Source: Burkholderia sp. WSM2230
Lineage (GTDB): Bacteria; Pseudomonadota; Gammaproteobacteria; Burkholderiales; Burkholderiaceae
Reading direction: 5' to 3'
NCBI RefSeq assembly: GCF_000472445.1
Contig: NZ_AXAJ01000004.1
Span: 248,001-312,000 of the forward strand
DNA: 64,000 bases
Numbering within the stretch: position 1 is the first letter of the stretch; each line of letters opens with the position of its first letter. The translations under genes were made by a program, and so were the position numbers. Positions 53,739 to 64,000 of this stretch are shown here, in pieces. The notes beneath the pieces were generated by a model. It was not told the origin of the DNA. It did not search any database and worked only from the letters and a program-made list of their open reading frames with translations.

Positions 53739-55760
53739 TTAACCTCGGCTCCGGTATTGATTGACCGCTTGCAGGCTCGTATTCAGATTCGGCAATTCGA
53801 CCGCGGCGGAGCCGGCCTCGACCTGCTTGACGAGATCGACCACGTTCTGCGTTTTCTTCGACGATGCATCGAAGTAGCGCGTCAGCGCATTTTCCGCTGC
53901 CTGCAGGTCGGACTTGAGCGTGGTTTCGTTGCGCGACAGCAGCGCGAGCCGCGCCGACAGCAGACGCAGTTTCACGTTCTCCCGCACGAAGTAGCCTTGA
54001 TCCGGCGCGACCATCATCGCGTCGGCGTTGTCGATACGGCGCACTTGCACCAGGCTCGTCAACTGCTGGCCGATGCCGCTCGTCACCTCGCGCCACCACA
54101 CTTTCCAGCGCGGCTCGCCGGTGGCCGCCGCGACCTTCGCCGTGTCGGCCCAGGTCGCCGCGCGCGGCGTGGCATGCGCAATCGGCGCCTCGCCCGAAAG
54201 CGGCAGGCTGTCGACCTGATCGACCGCGTTATCGAGCTTGATGGCAAGACCGGTGAGATCAGTGGAAGGCGCGGCCTTCAGCTTGTCGATGTCCTGCGCG
54301 ATGGCCTTTCGCACCGCGACCGCCTGCGGGCTGTCCGACGCCGCGAGCCGCGTATCGGCGCTTTGCAGCGCGAAGAGCGCAAGCTGCGTGTTGCCGGTAA
54401 GTTGCAATTGCTGGCTCGCGGCCGACAGCATCTGCCCCACTTCGGCGAGCGTCCAGTCGTCGCGATTGCGCGCGAGATCCGCGTACTGTTGTTGCAGCGC
54501 CTGCTGCGCGGCCTGCGCGTCGGCAAGCTTGCCTTCCAGTTGCGCGACCTGCGAGTCGGACTGACGCACCGTGGCGAGCGCCTGCTCCGTCTTGATGCGC
54601 AACTCGTTGGTCTGTGTGTCGTTCGCCTGCTGACGTTGCGCAATCTGCTGTTCGGTGCGCTCCAGCTTGCGATTGAGCGCATAGCCGCCCACGCCCGCGG
54701 CGCAAGCCAGAACCACGACGACAAACCACAGAAGCGGTCCGCTCGCGCTGCGGCGCTTTTGCGCTTCGTACGGCGTGAAGGGTTGGTTCGGCGGCAGGCT
54801 TGCGGTCGCGGCCGGCTTGGGTGAAGCGTTCGTGGATGCGTTCGTTTCAGTCATGCGTGATTGAGCCGGTGAATGAGCCGGATTGGACGGTACCGGTTGA
54901 ACTACGGTCGGCAGGGCGGCGAGCAGGGCTTGGGCGATGCGCTCGTCGCCCGCGCCGGACACCGTAATCCTATCAAAACCCAATGCCCGCGCGGTCTGCG
55001 CGATACGGGGATGCGGCGTGACGAGCAACGCGCGCTTGAGCTGCACGATTTCGTCGGCGGTGAGGTGTTCTTGCGCCAGCTCGTGCAGATTGCGCACGCC
55101 TTCGGAACTCGTGAGCAGCCAGGCATGCGGTTCGCCTGCGAGCAGTTGATGCACGCGCGCCCAGGCGGCGATAGAAGGCTCGGGCACGAGGCGCCGGTAT
55201 GCCGCGACCGTCTCCACTTCAGCCCCGGCTTCGCGCAGACGATCGGCGAGCCACTCGCGGCCGCCGTCGCCGCGCACGATCAGCACGCGCTTGCCTTCCA
55301 GCGTCGCCTCGCCGAGCGCTGCTTCGATCGCGGCGTAGAGACCTTCGGAATCGAAGCGGCCGTTGGCGTCATCCACGCCTGCCGCCGGGCTGATGATCTG
55401 GTGCGCCGGCGCACTCACGCCGTGACGCGCGAGCGCGCGCACGCTGCCCGGCCCGACCACGCCGACCGGCAACGCATGTGGCCAGATCGCGCCGCTTTTC
55501 GCAAACGCATGGTCGATCGCGTTGGGCGACACGAAGACGACGAGCGCGTAGCGTTCGAGCGAAGCGAGTGCGGCGCGCAGCGGCGCATCGTCCGCAACGG
55601 GGGCGATGTCGATCAGCGGAAAGTCGAGGGTGGCGACGCCGGCCGCGGCAAGCCGTGCGATCAACTCGCTCGACTGACCGGCCGGTCGCGTAATGACGAC
55701 CGTGAACGCCGCCTGAGCGGCGGTTGAAGAGGACGCGTTGCGCGGAATATCGGCCGCCAT
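53739..55760 (-). CDS. hemDX: Fused uroporphyrinogen-III synthase HemD and HemX, 673 aa
   Basis: N-terminal HemD (about 1-275) cyclises hydroxymethylbilane: VVITRPAGQSSELIARL, VFVSPNAIDHAF and WLLTSSEGVRNLHEL are family blocks. A linker rich in Ala/Ser/Pro follows, then HemX (about 300-673): one membrane helix (LLWFVVVVLACAAGVGGYAL), a coiled coil (LERTEQQIAQRQQANDTQ) and helical body. The fusion of hemD and hemX is known in Burkholderia. An internal in-frame ATG (MTETNAS, 54854) could give HemX alone, but has no clear ribosome site. The start overlaps the hemC stop by one base. Confidence 0.93.
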   Translation of the reverse strand: MAADIPRNASSSTAAQAAFTVVITRPAGQSSELIARLAAAGVATLDFPLIDIAPVADDAPLRAALASLERYALVVFVSPNAIDHAFAKSGAIWPHALPVGVVGPGSVRALARHGVSAPAHQIISPAAGVDDANGRFDSEGLYAAIEAALGEATLEGKRVLIVRGDGGREWLADRLREAGAEVETVAAYRRLVPEPSIAAWARVHQLLAGEPHAWLLTSSEGVRNLHELAQEHLTADEIVQLKRALLVTPHPRIAQTARALGFDRITVSGAGDERIAQALLAALPTVVQPVPSNPAHSPAQSRMTETNASTNASPKPAATASLPPNQPFTPYEAQKRRSASGPLLWFVVVVLACAAGVGGYALNRKLERTEQQIAQRQQANDTQTNELRIKTEQALATVRQSDSQVAQLEGKLADAQAAQQALQQQYADLARNRDDWTLAEVGQMLSAASQQLQLTGNTQLALFALQSADTRLAASDSPQAVAVRKAIAQDIDKLKAAPSTDLTGLAIKLDNAVDQVDSLPLSGEAPIAHATPRAATWADTAKVAAATGEPRWKVWWREVTSGIGQQLTSLVQVRRIDNADAMMVAPDQGYFVRENVKLRLLSARLALLSRNETTLKSDLQAAENALTRYFDASSKKTQNVVDLVKQVEAGSAAVELPNLNTSLQAVNQYRSRG

Positions 55761-56791
55761 CAGTCGCCGGACAAGGGGCTGTCCGCTGGGCCTTGCTCTG
55801 CGCCGCCCTGCGCGCCCGACGCCGCCGGGCCGCTTGCCGTGCTCAACGCGCGGACAATTTCCATCGCGCCTTGCTGTTCGAGCGCGCTCGCCACTTCGCG
55901 GCCCAATGCGACCGCGCGCTCCACGGTGGACGCCGGCGCCGACGCCTGCGCGCTCAGCACGCGCTGGCCGTCGGGCGTGGCCACGACGCCACGCAGATGC
56001 AGCGCGCCGTCATGCCACGTGGCGTAGGCGGCGAGCGGCACTTCACAACTGCCGCCGAGCGCGCGTGACACCATGCGCTCCGCCTCGACGGCCGCCGCCG
56101 TATGTTCGTGATGCAGCGGCGCGAGCCATGCCGCGAGGTCCGCCCGGTCGGCGCGAATCTCGATGCCGAGCGCGCCCTGCCCGGCGGCGGGCAAGCTGTC
56201 CTCAGGATCGAGCAGCGCGCGGATCCGGTCTGCAAGACCGAGACGCTTCAAACCTGCCGCCGCAAGAATGATCGCCGCGTAATCGCCGCGATCGAGCTTG
56301 GCAAGGCGCGTGTCCAGATTGCCCCGCAGCGCACGCACTTCCAGATGCGGATAGCGCATGCGCAGCATTGCTTCGCGGCGCAGGCTCGAGGTGCCCACCA
56401 CCGCGCCGGCCGGCAGCGCGGCGAGCGAATCGTAATCGTTCGATACCAGCGCGTCGCGCGGGTCTTCGCGCTCCATGATCGTGGAGAGCGCGAAGCCCGG
56501 CGGCAATTCCATCGGCACGTCTTTGAGCGAATGCACGGCGAGATCGGCGCGGCCGTCGGCCAGCGCAGCTTCCAGTTCCTTGACGAAGAGACCCTTGCCA
56601 CCCACCTTCGACAGCGTGCGGTCCAGAATCTGATCGCCACGTGTCGTCATTCCGAGGATTTTTACCTCGCAAGATGGATATAATTTGTGCAGCGCACATC
56701 GCACATGCTCCGCCTGCCACATCGCAAGGCGGCTCTCTCGCGAAGCAATCACAAGCGTGTGGGGTGGCGCGGCAAACGTCTCGGTGTTCAT
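55760..56791 (-). CDS. hemC: Hydroxymethylbilane synthase, 343 aa
   Basis: Polymerises four porphobilinogens. Blocks: [17 protein letters not shown] at the N-terminus, [13 protein letters not shown] (Asp active site region SLKD), [26 protein letters not shown], and [14 protein letters not shown] with the dipyrromethane-binding Cys. Start [10 protein letters not shown] at 56791 is favoured; the frame opens to 56839. First gene of the haem operon, divergent from ppc. Confidence 0.96.
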   Translation of the reverse strand: MNTETFAAPPHTLVIASRESRLAMWQAEHVRCALHKLYPSCEVKILGMTTRGDQILDRTLSKVGGKGLFVKELEAALADGRADLAVHSLKDVPMELPPGFALSTIMEREDPRDALVSNDYDSLAALPAGAVVGTSSLRREAMLRMRYPHLEVRALRGNLDTRLAKLDRGDYAAIILAAAGLKRLGLADRIRALLDPEDSLPAAGQGALGIEIRADRADLAAWLAPLHHEHTAAAVEAERMVSRALGGSCEVPLAAYATWHDGALHLRGVVATPDGQRVLSAQASAPASTVERAVALGREVASALEQQGAMEIVRALSTASGPAASGAQGGAEQGPADSPLSGD

Positions 56792-57231
56792 TAGCTTGTC
56801 GATTGAATGACGGGATGGAATAACAAGGAATGTTAGCACGCGCCCTTGCGTTCTCCCCTCGGTTCACCCGCCTGCCGCCCTTACGGAGCAAGGCTCGGGT
56901 CGAGGCGGCAGCGGGGCGCCGTGCCGGCGCGGTATCGATGGAGGAGACGGGCTTCGCGCCACGCGCGGCTGTCCCACGGTGTCTCGCGGCTGTCTTGCCA
57001 CAGCCTCTTCACGCACGGTCGTTCGCGCATCGCGCCGCTGCATGCGCGATGATTCAATGCGGCGCAACATGCGCCGTATGCAGAGCTCGTGCGAGCGCGG
57101 CCATCCTCCCCGGCGTATCGCCATCGGTGCATACCGCTTCATGCAGTTCACGTTGCAGTTCAGTGCAGTTCCGAGTTCCGCAGTAGCAGTTCATCACTTA
57201 ACAGACCCTGGCTTCCCTGAGGAAACCCATC
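56792..57231. other. Divergent intergenic region hemC/ppc, 440 bp
   Basis: No ORF with convincing support. Must hold promoters for both operons; I could not pick clear -35/-10 pairs. Short direct words (GTTCA, CAGTTC) recur at 57135-57200, just ahead of ppc. Confidence 0.4.
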
Positions 57232-60200
57232 GTGACGTCTTCCGGATCGGCGCGCTCAGCCCGCCGCAACACTGCATCGCCCAACGCTTCCACTGCCGAC
57301 GCCAGCGCGTTCCCGGCCTCTGCATCTATCACCGCCGACGTCGCCGACCCGGCCAAAGTCAAACGCACGACATCGGGCGCGAAAGCCGCAAAGGCAGCAA
57401 AGCCCACGAAGGCCGCCAATGCCGCCAACGCTGCGAAAGCCCTCAAGGCCGGGAAAACCTCCGTGCCCGTCAAAGCGGACAAAACCGTGAAGATGCCGAA
57501 GCCGGGCAAGTCCGGCGAGGCCGCGTCTTCGACCAGCAAGGCGAAAGGCAAAGCCGCCGACAACGCGCCAGCCCTGCAAGCCGTATCCGGTGACACGCGT
57601 GTCGCCGCGCCGAGAGCCAACGGCCGCACACGCGACGACAAGGACCATCCGCTCTTCCAGGACATCCGCTACCTTGGACGGCTGCTCGGTGACGTGCTGC
57701 GCGAACAGGAAGGCGACGAGGTGTTCGACGTCGTCGAAACGATCCGGCAGACGGCCGTGCGCTTTCGCCGCGAGGACGACAATGCCGCCGCGCAGACGCT
57801 CGACAAGAAACTGCGCTCGCTGAGTCCCGAACAGACGGTGAGCGTGGTGCGCGCGTTCAGCTACTTCTCGCATCTCGCCAATATCGCCGAAGACCGTCAC
57901 CGCAATCGCCGTCACCGCATTCACGCGCTGGCCGGCTCGGCCGCGCAACCGGGCAGCATCGCCTATGCGCTGGAGCGACTGGTCGAAGCCGGCGCGGCGG
58001 CCACGCCGGTACTGCAGCAGTTCTTCAACGACGCGCTGATCGTGCCCGTGCTGACGGCACACCCGACCGAAGTGCAGCGCAAGAGCATTCTCGACGCCGA
58101 GCACGACGTCGCGCGTCTGCTCGCCGAACGCGACCAGCAGTTGACCGAGCGCGAGCGCGCGCACAACGAAACCATGCTGCGCGCACGCGTCACGTCGCTA
58201 TGGCAAACGCGGATGCTGCGCGATTCGCGTCTCACTGTGGCCGATGAAATCGAGAACGCGCTGTCGTATTACCGCGCGACCTTCCTCGAGGAAATCCCCG
58301 CGCTTTACGCCGATATCGAAGAAGCGCTGAAAGAGCACGGCCTGGAAGCGCGCCTGCCGCCCTTCTTCCAGATGGGCAGCTGGATCGGCGGCGACCGCGA
58401 CGGCAATCCGAACGTCACCGCCGAAACGCTCGAGCACGCCATTGCGCGCCAGGCCGAGGTGATCTTCGAACACTATCTGGAGCAGGTGCACAGGCTGGGC
58501 GCCGAGTTGTCGGTGTCGAACCTGCTCGCCGGCGCAAGCGACGAACTCAAAGCGCTCGCCGACATCTCGCCGGACCGCTCGCCGCACCGCACGGACGAGC
58601 CGTATCGGCGCGCGCTTATCGGCATGTACACGCGGCTAGCGGCAAGCGCGCGCGTGCGCCTCGGCGAAGGCAGCGTGCCGCTGCGCAGCGCTGGCCGCGG
58701 CGCCGCGCCGATCCGCGCGACGCCGTATGACGACGCATCCGAGTTTGTGCGCGACCTGCATGTGCTGATGGATTCGCTCGCCGCGCATCACGGTGCGCCG
58801 CTTGCCGCGCCGCGTCTCGCGCCGCTCGCGCGCGCGGCCGAAGTGTTCGGCTTCCATCTGGCGAGCATCGACTTGCGCCAGAGCTCGGACATCCACGAAG
58901 CGGTGATTGCGGAGCTGCTCAAGCGCGCGGGCGTCCACGACGACTACGCGGCGCTCTCTGAAAGCGAGAAGCTCGAGGTGCTGCTCGCGGAACTCGCGCA
59001 GCCGCGTCCGTTGCGTCTGCCTTATGGCGAGTACTCGGATCTCGTGAAAAGCGAACTCGGCGTGCTCGAGCAGGCCCGCGTCACGCGTGAGAAGTTCGGC
59101 GCGCGGGCGGTGCGCAACTACATCATTTCGCACACGGAAACGGTCAGCGATCTGGTCGAAGTGATGCTGCTGCAGAAAGAAACCGGCCTCCTGCAAGGAC
59201 AGCTCGGCAACCCGAACGATCCCGCCAAAGCGGCGCTGATGGTGATCCCGCTCTTCGAGACGATTCCCGACCTGCGCAACGCGCCGCACATCATGCGCGA
59301 TCTGCTCGCGCTGCCGGGCGCCGATTCGATCATCGAACATCAGGGCAACGAGCAGGAAGTGATGCTCGGCTATTCGGACAGCAACAAGGACGGCGGCTTT
59401 CTCACGTCGAACTGGGAGTTGTACCGCGCCGAACTCGCGCTCGTCGCGCTCTTCAACGAGCGCGGCGTCACGCTGCGCCTGTTCCACGGACGCGGCGGCA
59501 CTGTCGGCCGTGGCGGCGGCCCGACCTATCAGGCGATTCTGTCGCAACCGCCCGGCACCGTCGACGGCCAGATCCGTTTGACCGAGCAAGGGGAAGTGAT
59601 CGCGAGCAAGTTCGGCAATCCGGAAATCGGCCGGCGCAATCTGGAAACGGTGGTGGCCGCGACGCTTGAAGCTTCGCTGCTGCCGCACGGCAATGCGCCC
59701 TCGGAGCTGCCCGCATTCGAGGAAACGATGCAGCAGTTGTCCGACGCAGCGATGGCCTCGTACCGCGCGCTCGTGTACGAAACGCCCGGCTTTAAGGAGT
59801 ATTTCTTCGAGTCGACACCGATCTCGGAGATCGCGGAGCTGAACATCGGCAGCCGTCCGGCGTCGCGCAAATTGCAGGACCCGAAGCATCGCAAGATCGA
59901 GGATCTGCGGGCGATTCCGTGGGGCTTCTCGTGGGGCCAGTGCCGGCTGCTGCTGACTGGCTGGTATGGCTTCGGCAGCGCGGTCGGCGCGTATCTCGAC
60001 AACGCGTCGAGCGACGCCGAACGCGGCCGACGTCTTGCGCTGCTCAGGAAGATGCATAAGAGCTGGCCGTTCTTCTCGACGCTGCTCTCAAATATGGACA
60101 TGGTGCTCGCAAAGACCGACCTCGCGGTGGCCTCGCGTTATGCGGCGCTCGTGTCCGACAAGAAGCTGCGCAAGCACGTGTTCGAGCGGATCGTCGCGGA

Positions 60201-60435
60201 ATGGGAGCGCACGTCGAAGGTGTTGTCGGAGATTACCGGCAAGAGCGAGCGGCTCGCGGAAAATCCGCTGCTCGCGCGTTCGATCAAGAACCGCTTCCCG
60301 TATCTGGATCCGCTCAATCACTTGCAGGTGGAACTGCTCAAGCGTCACCGTGCGGGCGACAGCAACGCGCGTGTGCGGCGCGGGATTCATTTGACCATCA
60401 ACGGGATCGCGGCGGGATTGCGCAATACGGGCTAG
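57232..60435 (+). CDS. ppc: Phosphoenolpyruvate carboxylase with basic N-terminal tail, 1067 aa
   Basis: Makes oxaloacetate from PEP and bicarbonate to refill the TCA cycle. Catalytic His in [39 protein letters not shown], the glycine loop [16 protein letters not shown], and the C-terminal [14 protein letters not shown]. The enzyme proper begins near residue 135 ([15 protein letters not shown]). Before it lies a low-complexity Ala/Lys/Pro tail (residues about 35-125) like histone H1 C-termini. GTG 57232 is the assumed start; a shorter start inside the tail cannot be excluded. Confidence 0.95.
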   Translation: MTSSGSARSARRNTASPNASTADASAFPASASITADVADPAKVKRTTSGAKAAKAAKPTKAANAANAAKALKAGKTSVPVKADKTVKMPKPGKSGEAASSTSKAKGKAADNAPALQAVSGDTRVAAPRANGRTRDDKDHPLFQDIRYLGRLLGDVLREQEGDEVFDVVETIRQTAVRFRREDDNAAAQTLDKKLRSLSPEQTVSVVRAFSYFSHLANIAEDRHRNRRHRIHALAGSAAQPGSIAYALERLVEAGAAATPVLQQFFNDALIVPVLTAHPTEVQRKSILDAEHDVARLLAERDQQLTERERAHNETMLRARVTSLWQTRMLRDSRLTVADEIENALSYYRATFLEEIPALYADIEEALKEHGLEARLPPFFQMGSWIGGDRDGNPNVTAETLEHAIARQAEVIFEHYLEQVHRLGAELSVSNLLAGASDELKALADISPDRSPHRTDEPYRRALIGMYTRLAASARVRLGEGSVPLRSAGRGAAPIRATPYDDASEFVRDLHVLMDSLAAHHGAPLAAPRLAPLARAAEVFGFHLASIDLRQSSDIHEAVIAELLKRAGVHDDYAALSESEKLEVLLAELAQPRPLRLPYGEYSDLVKSELGVLEQARVTREKFGARAVRNYIISHTETVSDLVEVMLLQKETGLLQGQLGNPNDPAKAALMVIPLFETIPDLRNAPHIMRDLLALPGADSIIEHQGNEQEVMLGYSDSNKDGGFLTSNWELYRAELALVALFNERGVTLRLFHGRGGTVGRGGGPTYQAILSQPPGTVDGQIRLTEQGEVIASKFGNPEIGRRNLETVVAATLEASLLPHGNAPSELPAFEETMQQLSDAAMASYRALVYETPGFKEYFFESTPISEIAELNIGSRPASRKLQDPKHRKIEDLRAIPWGFSWGQCRLLLTGWYGFGSAVGAYLDNASSDAERGRRLALLRKMHKSWPFFSTLLSNMDMVLAKTDLAVASRYAALVSDKKLRKHVFERIVAEWERTSKVLSEITGKSERLAENPLLARSIKNRFPYLDPLNHLQVELLKRHRAGDSNARVRRGIHLTINGIAAGLRNTG

Positions 60436-60499
60436 CGCTTGGGGGATGCGCGGCGGCGTTTTTTGCGGGCGCCGCTGCTCCCTGCTCCTCTAATGAATG

Positions 60500-60545
60500 A
60501 AGCCGGACGTGGATTGGTTGGCCACGGCCGGCTTTGTTTTTTGCG
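60500..60545 (+). terminator. Intrinsic terminator of ppc
   Basis: AAGCCGG-A-CGTGG (60500-60512) pairs with CCACG-G-CCGGCTT (60522-60534) with one mismatch, followed by a T-rich run to 60542. Confidence 0.8.
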
Positions 60546-60586
60546 CCGAAAGATTGCTATCAACGCTGCTGATCAACTCGCATGGC

Positions 60587-61339
60587 TCAACTCGCTTCGA
60601 TCATCAACGCGTCCAGCTTGAACGAGCCATCTTCCTGCACCTCGAAATACTGCCGCACTTCGTCCGGCGCGCCGCGCCACAGCGATTGAATCGCGACCAC
60701 CCGCGGCTCGGGCGTGCGCATGCGCGCGACCCACGAGCTGAACTCGATGTCGATGCGCCAACGCTCGCGAATCGACGCATTGAAGCCCGCGGTTTCAAAC
60801 ATTGCGATCCATTCGTCGGAGCGGTAATCGCGAATGTGCGAGCCGTCGCGCAACAGTTCGATCGCCTGAATATGCGTATCGAGCAGCGGATGGTCGATAC
60901 CGGCAATGTCGATGAACAACACCTTGCCGCCCGGCTTCAGCACGCGCCGCACTTCAGCCAGCGCGGGCGCCACGTCGTGCCAGTGGTGCGCGCTCATGCG
61001 GCTGATGACCCAGTCGAACGTGTGATCGTCGAACGGCAGCTTTTCGGCGGCGCCCTGCTGCGTGCGGATGTTGGCGAGGCCGCGCTCCTTCGCCGCGCTT
61101 TCGACGGTGGCGAGCATCGGCGCAGCAATGTCGTACGCGACCACCTCTTTTGCATGCGGCGCGACCGCGAAGCTCGCGTGGCCCGCGCCGCAACCCATGT
61201 CCAGCACGGTCGCGCCCGGCGTCGCGGCAACCGCTTCGGCCAACGTGCGCAGGTCCGCGCCGGTTGCATGGGTCGGACTCGTCAAATAGGCGGCGGCGGT
61301 CGACCCAAAGGCGTCGGCGACCTGATCGTGATGCTTCAT
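60587..61339 (-). CDS. Class I SAM-dependent methyltransferase, 250 aa
   Basis: UbiE/COQ5-like small-molecule methyltransferase. SAM site VLDMGCGAGHASFAVAP near residue 45, acidic end of strand 2 (VVAYDIAAPML), motif II-like LPFDDHTFDWVISRMSAHHW, and post-motif LKPGGKVLFIDIAG. The substrate is unknown. Divergent from the XRE regulator 180 bp away, which may control it. Converges on ppc. Confidence 0.92.
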   Translation of the reverse strand: MKHHDQVADAFGSTAAAYLTSPTHATGADLRTLAEAVAATPGATVLDMGCGAGHASFAVAPHAKEVVAYDIAAPMLATVESAAKERGLANIRTQQGAAEKLPFDDHTFDWVISRMSAHHWHDVAPALAEVRRVLKPGGKVLFIDIAGIDHPLLDTHIQAIELLRDGSHIRDYRSDEWIAMFETAGFNASIRERWRIDIEFSSWVARMRTPEPRVVAIQSLWRGAPDEVRQYFEVQEDGSFKLDALMIEAS

Positions 61340-61518
61340 GGATAGCTCCGGTTATCTGCGTGGGGACGAAGTGTCGTGAGGGTCCGCGTGTAGCGTCCGG
61401 CAGCGCGGCCTGCCGTTCCTGCCGCTACGCCGCTACAATAGAGCCCGCCCGGTACCAGTACAAGTTAAGCGATTATTCTGGTATCTAAACCACCCTCTTC
61501 ACGCGCCGCAAGAATCGA

Positions 61519-62355
61519 ATGACCCCGCGAACCACCACGCGAACGAGCCCGCCCGCTTCCGCCGACCACCCTCCGCCGCTCGACGCCACGCCTGCCCGCG
61601 CGCTCGGCGACTTTATCCGCGCGCATCGCGAACGGCTGTCGCCGCAAGCGGTCGGCCTGCCGCCGGGCCCGCGCCGCCGCACGCCGGGCTTGCGTCGCGA
61701 GGAAGTGGCGCAACTGTGCGGGGTGAGCCCGACCTGGTATACGTGGATCGAACAAGGGCGTCCGGTCTCTGCTTCCGCCGACGCGCTCGCGCGCATCGCC
61801 GTCGCGTTGCAACTGTCGCGCGCCGAACGCGCGTATCTGTTCGAGCTGGCGGCGCAGCGTGATCCGGCCGAACCCGATCCGGCCGCCGCCGACGCCCCCG
61901 CCACGCTGCTCGAAACAGTGCAGTTGGTGAACACGCCGGCGTATGTACTCGACCGTCAATGGAATGCGCTCGCGTGGAACGAGCGCGCGGCCGGGCTGTT
62001 CGTCGGCTGGCTGGACGGCGCGCACGATCGCAATCTGCTGCGCTATACGTTCACGGAACCGGCGGCGCGCGAATTGATCGTCGACTGGGAAACGCGCGCG
62101 CGGCGGCTCGCCGCCGAGTTTCGCGCGGACTCCATCCGTCATCTGAACGATGCGCCCACGCGCGCGCTGATCGATTCGCTGAGCGCGGCAAGCGACGCGT
62201 TTGCGCGCTTCTGGGCTTCGCAGGACGTGGGCGGCCGCGAAGGCGGGCGACGCGAATTCAACCATCCGCGCGAGGGCCGGCTCGTCTACGATCAGATCAC
62301 CTTCAAGCCCGCACATCGCGAGGATCTGAAACTGGTCGTGCTGGTGCGCGAATAG
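61519..62355 (+). CDS. XRE-family regulator with MmyB-like ligand domain, 278 aa
   Basis: HTH near residues 30-95: LGDFIRAHRERLSPQAVGLP, GLRREEVAQLCGVSPTWYTWIEQGR. The C-terminal part (about 130-275) with NTPAYVLDRQWNALAWNERAAGLFV is the MmyB-like/PAS-like ligand-binding domain of this actinobacterial- and proteobacterial-type family. It often represses an adjacent divergent enzyme gene; here that is the methyltransferase (inference). Effector unknown. Confidence 0.92.
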   Translation: MTPRTTTRTSPPASADHPPPLDATPARALGDFIRAHRERLSPQAVGLPPGPRRRTPGLRREEVAQLCGVSPTWYTWIEQGRPVSASADALARIAVALQLSRAERAYLFELAAQRDPAEPDPAAADAPATLLETVQLVNTPAYVLDRQWNALAWNERAAGLFVGWLDGAHDRNLLRYTFTEPAARELIVDWETRARRLAAEFRADSIRHLNDAPTRALIDSLSAASDAFARFWASQDVGGREGGRREFNHPREGRLVYDQITFKPAHREDLKLVVLVRE

Positions 62356-62618
62356 GTGCCCGGCCGCAAGCTCGCACCGGCCGCGCCCGGCTTGCGCCAA
62401 CTCGCGCCAACTCGCCCCGGCCCGCCACGGCCGCACCGCCCGCGCGGCCTCGCTGGCGCGGAGCCGTTCAGTCGCCGGCGCGGCCTTTCGCCAGTGTTAA
62501 AATCAGCGTCTTTCTTCGCTTCGGCGATTCGCTTGCAGCCGTGTCATGTGCATTCGCGCCGTCTGCTCGTCACCGCTCGCTCAACCGTCGCTCAACTGCT
62601 GTTTAACTGCCCAATACC

Positions 62619-64000
62619 ATGACGTCCCAACTGCACAAAAAAGGCGAAGCCTGGTCGGCTCGCTTCTCGGAGCCGATGTCGGAGCTCGTCAAACGCTATA
62701 CGTCGTCGGTTTTCTTCGACAAGCGTCTGGCGCTCGTCGACATTGAAGGGTCGCTCGCGCACGCCTCGATGCTGGCCGCGCAAAAGATCATCGCCGCCGA
62801 CGACCTCGCCGCGATTCAACGCGGCATGGCGCAGATCAAGGGTGAAATCGAGCGCGGCGAGTTCGAGTGGCAACTCGATCTGGAAGACGTCCACCTGAAC
62901 ATCGAGGCGCGGCTGACCGCGCTGATCGGCGACGCGGGCAAGCGCCTGCACACGGGCCGCTCGCGCAACGACCAGGTCGCGACGGACATCCGCTTGTGGC
63001 TGCGCGGCGAGATCGACCGTATCGGCGATTTGCTGAAGCAGTTGCGCACGGCCCTGCTCGACATGGCGGAGAAGAACGCGTCGACCATCATGCCGGGCTT
63101 CACGCACTTGCAGGTCGCGCAGCCGGTCACGTTCGGCCATCACCTGCTTGCCTACGTGGAAATGTTTTCACGCGATTCCGAGCGCATGCTCGATTGCCGC
63201 AAGCGCGTGAACCGCCTGCCGCTCGGCGCGGCTGCGCTCGCCGGCACGAGCTATCCGATCGACCGCCATGCAGTGGCGAAAACCCTCGGCTTCGACGGCA
63301 TCTGCGCAAATTCGCTCGATGCCGTTTCGGACCGCGACTTCGCGATCGAATTCACGGCCGCGTCGGCACTGGTCATGACGCACATCTCGCGCTTCTCCGA
63401 AGAACTCGTGCTGTGGATGAGCCCGCGCGTCGGCTTCATCGATCTGGCCGACCGCTTCTGCACCGGCTCGTCGATCATGCCGCAGAAGAAGAACCCGGAC
63501 GTGCCCGAACTCGCGCGCGGCAAGACCGGCCGCGTGAACGGCCACCTGATGGCGCTGCTCACGCTGATGAAGGGCCAGCCGCTCGCGTACAACAAGGACA
63601 ATCAGGAAGACAAGGAACCGCTGTTCGACACCGTCGACACAGTCGCCGATACTCTGCGCATCTTCGCGGAAATGGTGGCGGGCATTTCGGTGAAGCCGCA
63701 AGCCATGCGCGACGCCGCATTGCAAGGCTTCTCGACGGCAACCGATCTGGCCGACTATCTGGTCAAGCGCGGCCTGCCGTTTCGCGATGCGCACGAAGCG
63801 GTCGCGCTCGCCGTGCGTATCTGCGCGGACCGCGGCTGCGATCTCGCGGATCTCACGCTCGACGAAATGCGCGGCGAGTTGCCGAACGTCGCACATCTGA
63901 TCGGCGAAGATGTGTTCTCGTATCTGACGCTCGAAGGCTCGGTTGCGAGCCGCAATCATCCGGGCGGCACGGCGCCCGAGCAGGTGCTCGCGGCGATCAA
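62619..64000 (+). CDS. argH: Argininosuccinate lyase, 5' portion (runs off the window)
   Basis: Splits argininosuccinate to arginine and fumarate, last arginine step. Opening [20 protein letters not shown], then [32 protein letters not shown] (family block, here residues about 90-120), [15 protein letters not shown], and the fumarase/lyase signature [19 protein letters not shown] near residue 283. About 460 codons are present of a usual 465-475, so only the tail is missing. A TTAAAAT box at about 62498-62504 may be its -10. Confidence 0.95.
   Translation, partial: MTSQLHKKGEAWSARFSEPMSELVKRYTSSVFFDKRLALVDIEGSLAHASMLAAQKIIAADDLAAIQRGMAQIKGEIERGEFEWQLDLEDVHLNIEARLTALIGDAGKRLHTGRSRNDQVATDIRLWLRGEIDRIGDLLKQLRTALLDMAEKNASTIMPGFTHLQVAQPVTFGHHLLAYVEMFSRDSERMLDCRKRVNRLPLGAAALAGTSYPIDRHAVAKTLGFDGICANSLDAVSDRDFAIEFTAASALVMTHISRFSEELVLWMSPRVGFIDLADRFCTGSSIMPQKKNPDVPELARGKTGRVNGHLMALLTLMKGQPLAYNKDNQEDKEPLFDTVDTVADTLRIFAEMVAGISVKPQAMRDAALQGFSTATDLADYLVKRGLPFRDAHEAVALAVRICADRGCDLADLTLDEMRGELPNVAHLIGEDVFSYLTLEGSVASRNHPGGTAPEQVLAAI

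Overview
The window looks like chromosomal DNA of a Burkholderiales bacterium, most likely Paraburkholderia or Burkholderia. This rests on high GC, dense short-gap coding, and housekeeping genes of familiar Burkholderia type: hemC, a hemD-hemX fusion and hemY next to a divergent ppc and then argH; nadE-glnB; ppa; a GltIJK-type and a HisQMP-type amino-acid importer; and a Burkholderia-type trimeric porin. The species call is inference from gene content, not a database match.

Layout. 0.8-10.2 kb reads as an accessory block of somewhat lower GC. It holds an orphan Dcm-type cytosine methyltransferase, an alpha/beta hydrolase, three LysR regulators, a beta-propeller protein and a gltIJK importer whose ATPase gene survives only as a 59-codon remnant. 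10.2-17.5 kb holds small periplasmic or unknown proteins, a Vsr mismatch endonuclease (functional partner of Dcm, but 10 kb away), a PEBP protein, an MFS exporter and otsA. 17.6-22.8 kb holds two NtrC-type sigma-54 activators, one with and one without a receiver domain, around small DUF883-like membrane proteins, then two tandem paralogous lipoproteins. 22.9-26.1 kb is an ABC importer with a fused double permease and no binding protein. 26.8-33 kb holds a diguanylate cyclase, an EnvZ/OmpR-like two-component pair divergent from a Spy/CpxP-like periplasmic protein with Cpx-box-like sites between them, and a pirin. 33.1-36.5 kb is a basic amino-acid ABC operon. 37-45.5 kb holds the porin, glnB, nadE, an acyltransferase-like protein, a GIY-YIG protein, a FUSC exporter and ppa. 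45.8-49.7 kb is an aldehyde dehydrogenase/SDR/MFS catabolic set. 49.9-50.7 kb holds what looks like a phage-type C4 antisense RNA ahead of a translationally coupled pair of small ORFs. 50.7-64 kb holds a DUF1254-type lipoprotein, the haem biosynthesis operon hemC-hemDX-hemY, ppc, a methyltransferase, an XRE regulator and argH, which runs off the end.

Most interesting points: the C4-like antisense cassette (two blocks of complementarity, no phage genes around it); the GACTAT-N11-ATAGTC dyad between LysR and the beta-propeller/glt operon; the degenerate P-loop ATPase remnant overlapping a LysR start by ATGA; the Cpx-like operator; the split dcm/vsr pair; and a histone-H1-like tail on PEP carboxylase. 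No tRNA, rRNA, CRISPR array or intact insertion sequence was seen. All family calls come from reading motifs by eye; no search was run.
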